Positions 56,708-64,000 of a stretch of DNA of 64,000 bases are shown one piece after another. The notes below the pieces were generated by a model that was not told the origin of the DNA, searched no databases, and saw only the letters and a list, made by a program, of their open reading frames with translations. How positions within the stretch are numbered: position 1 is the first letter of the stretch; each line of letters begins with the position of its first letter. A program made the position numbers and the translations under genes. Origin of the DNA: Pseudomonas putida (lineage in GTDB: Bacteria > Pseudomonadota > Gammaproteobacteria > Pseudomonadales > Pseudomonadaceae); NCBI RefSeq assembly GCF_028682635.1, contig NZ_JANHLK010000006.1, positions 248,001 to 312,000 on the forward strand, written 5' to 3'.

Positions 56708-56715
56708 TTCTTGTT
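56708..56715 (-). promoter_or_regulatory. Candidate Hfq/Crc CA motif before acsA
   Basis: On the reverse strand AACAAGAA, a perfect AANAANAA match, lies 13-20 bases before the acsA ATG and abuts the GAAGGAA ribosome binding site. Confidence 0.65.
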
Positions 56716-56744
56716 GTGGCGAAGAGGGGAGCTGCGCGACCCTC

Positions 56745-56832
56745 GTAGGAGCTGGCTTGCCAGCGAAAGCGGTGTATCAGTCGACATAAGTATTGCCTGA
56801 TATACCGTCTTCGCTGGCAAGCCAGCTCCTAC
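56745..56832. repeat. REP/BIME palindrome, CTGGCTTGCCAGCGAA type
   Basis: GTAGGAGCTGGCTTGCCAGC and its mirror form an 88-base inverted repeat between pgi and acsA, which are co-directional. Confidence 0.88.
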
Positions 56833-56854
56833 AAAGGTTAGTACAAGCGTCAAA

Positions 56855-58519
56855 TCAGCCGCGGTGACGTCCGCGGAAGTAGTTGATCAAGCCCTGGGTG
56901 GACGCGTCGTCAGCCGGGGTTTCTTCGCTGCCGACCAGGCGGTTGTAGACGCCTTTGCCCAGTTCCTTGCCCAGCTCCACACCCCATTGGTCGAAGGCAT
57001 TGATGCCCCAGATCACGCTTTGCACGAAGACTTTGTGCTCGTACATCGCCACCAGCGCACCCAGGCGCCGCGGGCTGATGCGCTCGACCACCAGGGTGTT
57101 GCTCGGACGGTTGCCCGGGATGACCTTGTGCGGCGCAAGGCTCTGCACCTGCTCTTCGCTCATGCCTTTGTCACGCAGCTCGGCCTGGGCTTCGGCCAGG
57201 GTCTTGCCGAGCATCAGCGCCTGGCTTTGCGACAGGCAGTTGGCGTACAGCCACTGGTGGTGGTCGGCCACCGGGTTGAAGCTGACGATCGGCACGATGA
57301 AGTCGGCCGGGATCAGTTGGGTGCCCTGGTGCAGCAACTGGTGGTAAGCGTGCTGGCCGTTGCAACCTACGCCACCCCAGATCACCGGGCCGGTGTCGGT
57401 GCTGACGGGCGTACCGTCCTGGCGCACGCTCTTGCCGTTGGATTCCATGTCCAGCTGTTGCAGGTGCTTGGTGATGTTACGCAGGTAGTGGTCGTACGGC
57501 AGGATCGCGTGGCTTTGCGCGCCCCAGAAATTGCCGTACCACACGCCGAGCAGGGCCAGCAGCACCGGCATGTTCTGGTCGAACGGGGTGTTCAGGAAGT
57601 GCTGGTCCATGGTGTACGCACCGGACAGCAGTTCCTTGAAGTTCGACATGCCGATGGCCAGGGCGATCGGCAAACCGATGGCCGACCACAGCGAGTAACG
57701 CCCGCCGACCCAGTCCCACATCGGGAAGATGTTCTCTTCGCGGATGCCGAACGCTACGGCGGCGGCGTTGTTGCTCGATACTGCGATGAAGTGGCGATGC
57801 AGTTCGGCTTCCGAGCCACCCTGGGCCAGGTACCAGGCACGTGCGGCCTGGGCGTTTTTCAGCGTTTCGAGGGTGTTGAAGGATTTCGACGAAACGATGA
57901 ACAGCGTGGTCTCGGCGCGCAGCTTCATGGCCAGTTCGTGGAACTCGCTGCCATCGATGTTTGCCAGGTAGTGGCAACGCACACCTTTCTGGGCATAGGC
58001 CAGCAGGGCTTCGGACACCAGCTCGGGCCCCAGGAACGAACCACCGATGCCGATGTTGACCACGTCAGTGATCGGCTTCTCGGAGTAGCCGCGCCACAGG
58101 CCGTCGTGGATACGGCCCACGAGGTCGGTGATCTGGTTCAATACCTTGTGCACCTCAGGCATCACGTTGACGCCGTTGACCGACAACTTGTCGCCGACCG
58201 GACGACGCAGGGCGGTGTGCAGGGCAGGGCGTCCTTCGGAGGCGTTGACGATCTCGCCATCGAACAGCGATTTGATCGCGCCCTTGAGGTCGACTTCGTC
58301 GGCCAGGCCCACCAGCAGGTCGCGGGTCTGGGCGTTGATCAGGTTCTTCGAGTAGTCGAGAAACAGACCGCAGCTACTGAGGGTGAATTGATTGAAGCGC
58401 TGCGGGTCGGCGTTGAAGGCCTCGCGCATGTTGAAATCCTGCATGGCCTGGCGGTGGTCTTTCAACGCCTGCCAGGCGGGCAGGGCGGTCACGTCGTGGG
58501 GGGTGCGGTAATACGCCAT
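56855..58519 (-). CDS. pgi: Glucose-6-phosphate isomerase
   Basis: Pgi interconverts glucose-6-phosphate and fructose-6-phosphate; in Pseudomonas it serves gluconeogenesis and the cyclic Entner-Doudoroff route. The 554-residue protein has [30 protein letters not shown] and [19 protein letters not shown], the family signatures. The ATG at 58519 gives [13 protein letters not shown]; the open frame continues upstream without homology. In P. aeruginosa panD lies next; here panC is next after 209 bases. Confidence 0.96.
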   Translation of the reverse strand: MAYYRTPHDVTALPAWQALKDHRQAMQDFNMREAFNADPQRFNQFTLSSCGLFLDYSKNLINAQTRDLLVGLADEVDLKGAIKSLFDGEIVNASEGRPALHTALRRPVGDKLSVNGVNVMPEVHKVLNQITDLVGRIHDGLWRGYSEKPITDVVNIGIGGSFLGPELVSEALLAYAQKGVRCHYLANIDGSEFHELAMKLRAETTLFIVSSKSFNTLETLKNAQAARAWYLAQGGSEAELHRHFIAVSSNNAAAVAFGIREENIFPMWDWVGGRYSLWSAIGLPIALAIGMSNFKELLSGAYTMDQHFLNTPFDQNMPVLLALLGVWYGNFWGAQSHAILPYDHYLRNITKHLQQLDMESNGKSVRQDGTPVSTDTGPVIWGGVGCNGQHAYHQLLHQGTQLIPADFIVPIVSFNPVADHHQWLYANCLSQSQALMLGKTLAEAQAELRDKGMSEEQVQSLAPHKVIPGNRPSNTLVVERISPRRLGALVAMYEHKVFVQSVIWGINAFDQWGVELGKELGKGVYNRLVGSEETPADDASTQGLINYFRGRHRG

Positions 58520-58686
58520 CGCTGCGGGTTTCCTTTTACTTGAACTGCCTTTAAGACACTGAAAATACCGGAATGTCCTGACCACTGACTGGCGGTAACC
58601 CGGTTAGCCTGCGTGCACACGATTAAATAGCGCAGACCGGTAACAGTAAACCCAGTGAGACGATCTGTCTTGGCTTTGTCGGACCT

Positions 58687-58717
58687 GCGACCGGTACTTT
58701 TTTGTACCGGTGCGGTC
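58687..58717. repeat. Inverted repeat after panC
   Basis: CCGGTAC and GTACCGG flank a six-T loop, with further GCGACC/GGTCG-type extension. It lies 12 bases past the panC stop but lacks a T-tract after the stem, so it is a poor classical terminator. Confidence 0.45.
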
Positions 58718-58728
58718 GTGGGGGGATT

Positions 58729-59589
58729 TCAGGCGGGGGTGTCGAGGTTCAGGTGCAGGTTGTCGATCAGGCGCGTCGTCCCCAGGAACGCCGCCACCAG
58801 GATCACCAGGTCGCGATCTTCCGGGGTGGCCGGGCGCAGGCTCAGCCCATGGCGAATTTCCAGGTAGTCGGGACGCAGGCCCGCCGCTTCGAGCTGTTGC
58901 AGCTTGGCACGGATCAGGGCCGGGTAATCGCGCTCGCCTTGTTTGATCGCTTCGGCGATCTCGCTCAGCGTGCGATACACCACCGGCGCCACGGCGCGCT
59001 GATCTGCGTCGAGGAAGCCATTGCGCGACGACAGCGCCAGGCCATCGGCCGCCCGCACCGTCGGCTCGCCAATGATCTGGATCGGCATGTTCAGGTCATG
59101 CACCAGCGCGCGAATGACTGCCAGTTGCTGAAAGTCTTTCTGGCCGAAGATCGCCAGGTCCGGCTGGACCATGTTGAACAGCTTGCTGACCACCGTTGCC
59201 ACGCCTTCGAAATGCCCCGGACGGCTGGCGCCGCACAGGCCTTCGGAAAGCTGCGGGACGCTGACGCGGGTCTGGCCGGTCATGCCGCCGGGGTACATCT
59301 CTTCAACGGTCGGCGCGAACAGCAGGTCGCAACCGGCTTCGAGCAGTTTTTCCTGGTCGGCGGCGAGGGTGCGCGGGTATTTGTCGAGGTCTTCGCCAGC
59401 ACCGAACTGCAGCGGGTTGACGAAAATGCTCGCGACCACGAAATCCACCCGCTGGGTGGCCTTGGTGATCAGCGCGACATGCCCGCTGTGCAGGTTGCCC
59501 ATGGTCGGCACAAAGCCGATGCGCTTGCCTTCACTGCGGGCACGGGCCACGGCGGCCCGTAGTTCGCGTACGGTTTTGACGGTGTTCAT
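58729..59589 (-). CDS. panC: Pantothenate synthetase
   Basis: PanC joins pantoate and beta-alanine using ATP. The 286-residue enzyme has [16 protein letters not shown] (the HXGH nucleotidyl motif), [24 protein letters not shown] and the KMSKS-like [14 protein letters not shown]. It overlaps panB by four bases, the usual panB-panC unit. Confidence 0.95.
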   Translation of the reverse strand: MNTVKTVRELRAAVARARSEGKRIGFVPTMGNLHSGHVALITKATQRVDFVVASIFVNPLQFGAGEDLDKYPRTLAADQEKLLEAGCDLLFAPTVEEMYPGGMTGQTRVSVPQLSEGLCGASRPGHFEGVATVVSKLFNMVQPDLAIFGQKDFQQLAVIRALVHDLNMPIQIIGEPTVRAADGLALSSRNGFLDADQRAVAPVVYRTLSEIAEAIKQGERDYPALIRAKLQQLEAAGLRPDYLEIRHGLSLRPATPEDRDLVILVAAFLGTTRLIDNLHLNLDTPA

Positions 59590-60386
59590 GCAGAGAATCC
59601 GTGTTCGATGCCTGGGAAAGTCGCCGCTTTGACTTCAGTGACGTAAGCGCTCAGGGCCGCGTGAATGCTTTCCTGGCCGGCCATGAAGTTTTTCACGAAC
59701 TTGGGGACGCGACCGGTAATCGACAGGCCCAGCATGTCGTGCAGGACCAGTACCTGGCCGTCGGTGCGGTGGCCGGCGCCAATCCCGATGACCGGAATGC
59801 CCACGGCCTGGGTGATTTCTTCGGCCAATTCGCTCGGCACGCATTCGAGCAGCAGCATCGACGCGCCGGCCTGTTCCAGCGCGATGGCATCGGCACGCAT
59901 CTGCCGCGCCTGGTTTTCGTTGCGACCCTGGACCTTGTAGCCGCCGAGGATGTTCACCGATTGCGGGGTCAGGCCCATGTGGGCACAGACCGGAACGCCC
60001 CGTTCTGCCAACAGGCGGATCGAGTCCGCCAGCCACAACGCGCCTTCAACCTTGATCATGTGAGCGCCGGCCTGCATCAGCAGGGCGCTGTTGGTCATGG
60101 CCTGTTCCGTGGTGGCGTAGGCCATGAAGGGCAAGTCGGCAAGGATCAGGGCGTCGGTGTTACCGCGTTTGACGGCTGCCACATGGTAAGCCATTTCGGC
60201 GGTGGTGACCGGCAGGGTGCTGTCGTGACCTTGCAGAACCATGCCGAGTGAGTCGCCCACCAGCAGCACTTCGACGCCGGCCTGGTTGCAGGCGTGGGCG
60301 AAGGTTGCGTCATAGCAGGTCAGCATGGTGATTTTTTCACCTTTTTGCTTGAGACCTTGCAGAGTGGTCAGGGTGATGGCTGGCAT
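59586..60386 (-). CDS. panB: 3-methyl-2-oxobutanoate hydroxymethyltransferase
   Basis: PanB makes ketopantoate from alpha-ketoisovalerate. The 266-residue TIM-barrel protein shows [39 protein letters not shown] and HDMLGLSI, with magnesium-binding Asp and Glu residues. It is the first gene of panBC; the 328-base gap to folK upstream holds a REP palindrome (60631-60707) and otherwise no coding sequence. Confidence 0.95.
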   Translation of the reverse strand: MPAITLTTLQGLKQKGEKITMLTCYDATFAHACNQAGVEVLLVGDSLGMVLQGHDSTLPVTTAEMAYHVAAVKRGNTDALILADLPFMAYATTEQAMTNSALLMQAGAHMIKVEGALWLADSIRLLAERGVPVCAHMGLTPQSVNILGGYKVQGRNENQARQMRADAIALEQAGASMLLLECVPSELAEEITQAVGIPVIGIGAGHRTDGQVLVLHDMLGLSITGRVPKFVKNFMAGQESIHAALSAYVTEVKAATFPGIEHGFSA

Positions 60387-60630
60387 GAAAAGTTCCTCAT
60401 TCAGGCGCTGTGGAAACTACTGCGAGTAACGCGCGTGATTCTTCGTTGAATACAGGCGCACGGTCTTTTGTCGTGCTTTGAAGGCCTGGATTGCGCCCTT
60501 GATGCCGTGGTGACGGCAGCGGGACGCCTATAGTCGTGAGGAGAACGTGGGAAGTCAATTGCGTGTGTTACCGCATTGTTACGCCCGCGGTGTTACCGGG
60601 GTGACTGATGCGTTTCAGCAAATGCCAACA

Positions 60631-60707
60631 TCAAAAGATCGCAGCCTTCGGCAGCTCCTACAGGTCATCACCGTCCTGTAGGAGCTGCCGAAGGCTGCGA
60701 TCTTTTG
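60631..60707. repeat. REP/BIME palindrome, GATCGCAGCCTTCGGCAGC type
   Basis: TCAAAAGATCGCAGCCTTCG and its mirror form a 77-base inverted repeat eight bases beyond the folK stop. The TTCGG variant pairs with CCGAAGG, so the change is compensated in both arms. It is the main content of the folK-panB gap (60387-60714); the panB promoter must lie in the rest. Confidence 0.9.
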
Positions 60708-60714
60708 GTGCAAC

Positions 60715-61200
60715 TCAGTCTACCGGCAGGCGTTCCAGCCCGACGAACGGGCAGGCAGCGAGCAAGTCGGCCAGTGCTCGGCCATCGGCCAGGCGTAGGT
60801 CGGCGGGCGTCAGTTCGGCCAGGGGATACAGGACGAAGGCCCGCTCCTGCATATGGTAATGCGGGACTTTCAGGCGAGGTTCGTCGATCAGGCGGTCACC
60901 GAACAGCAGGATGTCCAGGTCCAGCGTACGCGGGCCCCAGCGCTCAAGGCGCTCGCGGCCCTGGCCGGTTTCGATGGACTGCAAGGCGTCCAGCAGCTCA
61001 AGCGGTGCCAGAGCGCTGTCGAGCGCGGCCACTGCGTTGGTATAACGCGGCTGGCCGGGCAGCAACGAGTCGCTTTGATAGAAGGCAGAAACCCCGACCA
61101 GTTGCGATTGCGGCAACTGAGCCAGTGCCTCGATGGCGCTGCGCAGCTGTTCGGCGGGGTCAGCCAGGTTGCTGCCCATGCCGATGTAGATGCGTTCCAT
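60715..61200 (-). CDS. folK: 6-hydroxymethyl-7,8-dihydropterin pyrophosphokinase
   Basis: FolK transfers pyrophosphate to 6-hydroxymethyl-dihydropterin in folate synthesis. The 161-residue protein starts MERIYIGMGSNLADP and carries the HPPK signature RWGPRTLDLDILLFG with the two magnesium-binding aspartates. It follows pcnB after three bases, so the genes are surely co-transcribed. Confidence 0.95.
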   Translation of the reverse strand: MERIYIGMGSNLADPAEQLRSAIEALAQLPQSQLVGVSAFYQSDSLLPGQPRYTNAVAALDSALAPLELLDALQSIETGQGRERLERWGPRTLDLDILLFGDRLIDEPRLKVPHYHMQERAFVLYPLAELTPADLRLADGRALADLLAACPFVGLERLPVD

Positions 61201-61203
61201 GGA

Positions 61204-62604
61204 TTACTCGCCCGTGGTGCTCGAAGCGTCCGCTGAGCGCTTGCGCTTGGAGCCGCCGCTGCGGCGACGTTTGCGTGGGCCGCCGGTACCGTCGTCCTTG
61301 CCACTGAGGTCGCGAATCATGTCGCGACGCTCGCTGTCATTGGCATCCTGGTAGTCGGTCCACCATTCGCCCAGGCCATCGGTCTGCTCGCCCGCGCTTT
61401 CGCGCAGCAGCAGGAAGTCGTAGCCGGCGCGGAAGCGCGGATTGTCCAGCAGCAGGTCGGCGCGTTTGCCGCTGCGCCGTGGCAGGCGCTCCTGCATGTC
61501 CCAGATCTCGCGGATCGGCATGGTGAAGCGTTTCGGGATCGCGATGCGCTGGCACTGCTCGGCAATCAGCTCGTGAGCGGCTTCCTGCATCGCCGGAATC
61601 GGCGGCATGCCACGATCCTGCAGGCGCAATACGCGCGCCGGCAGAGCGGGCCAAAGCAGGGCGGCAAACAGGAACGCCGGGGTGACCGGCTTGTTCTGCT
61701 TGATGCGCAGGTCGGTGTTGATCAGGGCTTCGCTGATCAGGGTGTGGGTGTAGGTCGGGTTGTATTCCAGTGCCTCGGCGCTGGCCGGGAACAGTGGATC
61801 GAACAATTGCAGGTCGACCAGCATTTCAAAAGTGTCGGCCGCGTGGCCGGACAGGAATAGCTTGAGCACTTCTTCGAACAAGCGGGCCGACGGGATCTCG
61901 CGCAGCATGGGCGCGAGGTCGCGGATGGGCGCGGCACTGTGTTTTTCGATGCCGAAATTCAGCTTGGCGGCAAACCGCACGGCGCGCAGCATCCGTACCG
62001 GGTCTTCCTGGTAACGCTGCTTGGGGTCGCCAATCAAGCGGATCAGTTGGTTGCGAATGTCGTGCACGCCGTTGGCGTAATCGAGAATGCGTTCGCTGAC
62101 CGGATCGTAATACAGGGCATTGATGGTGAAGTCGCGGCGTTGCGCGTCTTCTTCCAGGGTGCCGTAGACGTTGTCGCGCAGGATGCGCCCGCTTTCGTTA
62201 CGCGAGGATTGATTTTGATCTTCCTCTTCGTCGTTCTGCGGGTGGTTGGCGCGGAAGGTCGCGACTTCGATGATTTCGCGGCCAAAGTGGATATGCACCA
62301 GTTTGAACCGGCGGCCAATGATCCGTGCATTACGGAATTCGGCACGTACCTGTTCAGGGGTGGCGCTGGTGGCGACGTCGAAATCTTTCGGCGTGATGCC
62401 GAGCAGCATGTCACGCACACAACCGCCGACCAGGTAGGCCTGGTAACCGGCGCCCTGCAGGCGTTCGACGATGTTCACCGCGTAACGGCTGAATTGCCCC
62501 TTTTGCAGCGAATGTTGGCCGCTATTGAGCACTTCAGGCGTGCTGCGGATGTGTTGCGTACGACGCACGGGAGTACGGAATGACTGGAACAGCTTCTTCA
62601 GCAT
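61204..62604 (-). CDS. pcnB: Poly(A) polymerase I
   Basis: PcnB adds poly(A) tails that target RNAs for decay. The 466-residue class II nucleotidyltransferase has LVGGCVRDMLLGITPKDFDV (with DXD), RRDFTINALYYDP, and YQEDPVRMLRAVRFAAKLNF. The C-terminus is strongly basic (RKRRRSGGSKRKRS). The ATG at 62604 (MLKKLFQSFRTPV) is chosen over an open extension upstream. crcZ ends about 140 bases upstream of it. Confidence 0.95.
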   Translation of the reverse strand: MLKKLFQSFRTPVRRTQHIRSTPEVLNSGQHSLQKGQFSRYAVNIVERLQGAGYQAYLVGGCVRDMLLGITPKDFDVATSATPEQVRAEFRNARIIGRRFKLVHIHFGREIIEVATFRANHPQNDEEEDQNQSSRNESGRILRDNVYGTLEEDAQRRDFTINALYYDPVSERILDYANGVHDIRNQLIRLIGDPKQRYQEDPVRMLRAVRFAAKLNFGIEKHSAAPIRDLAPMLREIPSARLFEEVLKLFLSGHAADTFEMLVDLQLFDPLFPASAEALEYNPTYTHTLISEALINTDLRIKQNKPVTPAFLFAALLWPALPARVLRLQDRGMPPIPAMQEAAHELIAEQCQRIAIPKRFTMPIREIWDMQERLPRRSGKRADLLLDNPRFRAGYDFLLLRESAGEQTDGLGEWWTDYQDANDSERRDMIRDLSGKDDGTGGPRKRRRSGGSKRKRSADASSTTGE

Positions 62605-62744
62605 GGGATGCACTGTTTGAAGGAATGTTCGGCCAAAACGAAGAATGACCGCATGATGGGCGGGGATTCTAGCATTTAGTCGAGGGATGGTGTAGGACAC
62701 AGCGGATTTGAGGTGTAGGAGCGAGGCGGGGCGGGCGAATCGCA

Positions 62745-63114
62745 GAAACTACAAGGGGAGCCGAAGCTCCCCAAGAAGTAGTTGCATGCTCATTTTTGTT
62801 ATTGGTTTCGGGCTTCTTGTTTTTGTTGAGTGCCCTCGCCATGAAGCTTTCCTTCATGACACTCCCAATCGGGAGCCAAGAGCAAACGGATTGCTTTGGT
62901 CGCTGTGCTGCAGTGATCTTGCGATCCAACCAGTTCAGGCTCTGTCTTAAGACAGTTTTTTGTTGTTTTCGGCCTGGTCGTGGGGCATGCCCCAAATACA
63001 ACGCCTCTCCAAAAGAATCAGTTAGCTGCGCCTCTCGCCGTCTTGTTTTTATTGTGCGTGAGTCGATACGTCTTATTTTTATTGTCTTGTGCATTGCTTG
63101 TTATTGTTCTTGTA
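62745..63114 (-). ncRNA. crcZ: CrcZ small RNA, Hfq/Crc decoy
   Basis: The 707-base gap between cbrB and pcnB holds a predicted RNA of about 370 bases on the reverse strand, the size of P. putida CrcZ and at its conserved place. It starts 12 bases after a sigma-54 promoter with ACAAGAACAATAACAAG and ends at a GGGGAGC/GCTCCCC hairpin. At least six CA motifs are visible (about 63099-63113, 63071-63090, 63041-63055, 62955-62970, 62813-62828, 62792-62804), each fitting AANAANAA. CrcZ binds Hfq and Crc to relieve catabolite repression. No start-codon-led reading frame in it looks protein-coding. Confidence 0.9.
62755..62772 (-). terminator. Terminator hairpin of crcZ
   Basis: GGGGAGC and GCTCCCC flank a TTCG tetraloop-type centre, followed on the reverse strand by TTGTAGTTT. 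It gives the 3-prime end of the predicted RNA near 62745. Confidence 0.75.
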
Positions 63115-63124
63115 CCAAACATAT

Positions 63125-63141
63125 AGCAGGGTGCGTGCCAA
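63125..63141 (-). promoter_or_regulatory. Sigma-54 promoter of crcZ
   Basis: On the reverse strand TTGGCACGCACCCTGCT has GG at 63139-63138 and GC at 63127-63126, ten bases apart, one of the best matches to YTGGCACGRNNNTTGCW in the window. CbrB, encoded just upstream, is the expected activator. Confidence 0.88.
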
Positions 63142-63200
63142 CTTTTGCGAACCCCAGTAAAACAAGGGGTTAGGCGAACCGAAGGGGTATATGGGGGCGA

Positions 63201-63237
63201 AAAAAAGCCGGGGCTTCGTTACCGTAAGCCCCGGCTT
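63201..63237 (-). terminator. Terminator after cbrB
   Basis: AAGCCGGGGCTT and AAGCCCCGGCTT form a 12 base-pair stem with a nine-base loop; on the reverse strand it is followed by a T-tract. It separates cbrB from crcZ. Confidence 0.9.
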
Positions 63238-63311
63238 CTGTTACGTGAAAAACCTGAGGTAACAGTTTTTTCACAAAATCATGTGTTACCCGCACATGAG
63301 ACAGGTGGGGT

Positions 63312-64000
63312 TCAGCTTTCGCTGGCCACCCCGGTTTTGCGCCGCGGGATACCCAGGCGCTGACGGCGTTCCCACAGGCATTTGCGACTGACCCCGAGTT
63401 TGCGCGCCAGCTCGGTCTCGGTCATGTGGTCCTGATGCTCGAGCACGAAGTGCTGGAAGTAGTCTTCCAGGGACAGGTCTTCGGTCGGCTCATGATTGTT
63501 GTTACCGGCGTTGCCGTTGCCCTGTTGTGGGGGCAGGCCGATGAACTCGTCGTCTTCCAGGTCGCCCAGTTCGATGTCGATGCCCAGCAGCTCGGCGGAA
63601 ATCTCGGGGCTCTCGCTCAGGATGACCGCGCGCTCTACCGCGTTTTCCAGCTCACGAACGTTACCCGGCCACGAGTAGTGACGAATGGCTTGCTCGGCGT
63701 CCGCGGCGAACTTGAGGTCGGTACGGTTGATCCGCGCGCTTTGCCGCGCCAGGAAGGCGTTGGCGATTTCATTGACGTCCGCGCCACGTTCGCGCAGTGC
63801 AGGCAGTTTCAGGGCGATCACGTGGAGGCGGTAATAAAGGTCTTCACGGAACTGGCCGATCTTTGCCAGGCTCTTGAGGTCTCGGTGAGTCGCGGCGATC
63901 AGGCGCACATCGACCTTTTGCGACTGGACCGAGCCCACTCGACGAATTTCACCTTCCTGCAACACGCGCAGCAGGCGCGCCTGGGCTTCCAGTGGCAGCT
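63312..64000 (-). CDS. cbrB: Sigma-54 response regulator CbrB, C-terminal fragment
   Basis: The visible part is the last 229 residues or so of an NtrC-family activator. It contains the AAA+ arginine-finger region (RVLQEGEIRRVGS, FREDLYYRLHVIALKLPALRER), SWPGNVRELENAVERAVIL, a glycine/asparagine-rich linker (GNGNAGNNNHEP) and a Fis-type helix-turn-helix (MTETELARKLGVSRKCLWERRQR). Its position beside crcZ and pcnB identifies it as CbrB, partner of the CbrA kinase. The receiver domain and start lie beyond the right edge. Confidence 0.93.
   Translation of the reverse strand, partial: LPLEAQARLLRVLQEGEIRRVGSVQSQKVDVRLIAATHRDLKSLAKIGQFREDLYYRLHVIALKLPALRERGADVNEIANAFLARQSARINRTDLKFAADAEQAIRHYSWPGNVRELENAVERAVILSESPEISAELLGIDIELGDLEDDEFIGLPPQQGNGNAGNNNHEPTEDLSLEDYFQHFVLEHQDHMTETELARKLGVSRKCLWERRQRLGIPRRKTGVASES

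Noticed and set aside
62669..63173. Short open frames in the cbrB-pcnB gap
   Set aside because: They overlap the CrcZ RNA, have no good ribosome binding site and encode low-complexity sequence.

Overview
The window is a stretch of Pseudomonas chromosome, most like the P. fluorescens/P. putida side of the genus. The evidence is the protein sequences, the high GC coding pattern, the REP/BIME palindromes at many gene ends, and a gene order that closely follows blocks remembered from P. aeruginosa: ispB/rplU-rpmA-obgE-proB; rpsT/murJ-ribF-ileS-lspA-fkpB-ispH; minor pilins-pilY1-pilE; pilS-pilR; bamD/rluD-pgeF-clpB; ndh-DUF3094-MOSC-DUF1780; yacG-coaE-pilD-pilC/pilA; acsA-pgi-panC-panB-folK-pcnB-crcZ-cbrB. 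There is no phage, insertion sequence or CRISPR array.

Layout. 1-4.7 kb: ribosomal proteins, Obg GTPase, proline synthesis, CreA and S20. 4.9-12.4 kb: MurJ flippase, RibF, IleS, LspA, FkpB and IspH as one dense co-directional run. 12.4-17.5 kb: a type IV pilus minor-pilin cluster (two FimT/FimU-like pilins, PilV, PilW, PilX, an unusually short PilY1, PilE). 17.5-27.6 kb: ThiO, the PilS-PilR two-component system, BamD, RluD, PgeF and ClpB. 27.9-28.9 kb: a tRNA cluster (Asn, Pro, Lys, Pro, Pro, Pro), the last three Pro genes lying in a 299-bp tandem duplication that also carries a BIME and the last codons of ndh. 29-31.7 kb: ndh and small conserved genes.

31.8-44.2 kb looks accessory: a benzoate transport operon (BenK-like MFS carrier, BenE symporter, OprD-type porin BenF) with no catabolic genes but with a near-perfect BenR/XylS-type operator, then a LysR regulator, a membrane protein, and a five-gene A1-type cytochrome oxidase operon whose subunit II carries two cytochrome c domains and which has two subunit-III-like proteins. 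44.4-48.1 kb: yacG, coaE, pilD, pilC and divergent pilA, with no pilB between them. 48.2-49.6 kb: a BON-domain periplasmic protein with its own sigma-54-type promoter, followed by a fourfold tandem BIME array. 49.6-63 kb: DUF748 protein, an RNA methyltransferase, a DUF2236 protein, acetate activation, Pgi, pantothenate and folate genes, poly(A) polymerase, then the small RNA CrcZ and the end of cbrB.

Three regulatory threads tie the window together. PilS-PilR and a sigma-54 promoter upstream of pilA are both present. CbrB, a sigma-54 promoter and CrcZ are present, and CA motifs (the Hfq/Crc sites that CrcZ titrates) sit beside the starts of benK, benF and acsA. REP/BIME elements occupy many intergenic gaps, and at two loci they have been tandemly amplified together with the tail of the convergent gene.
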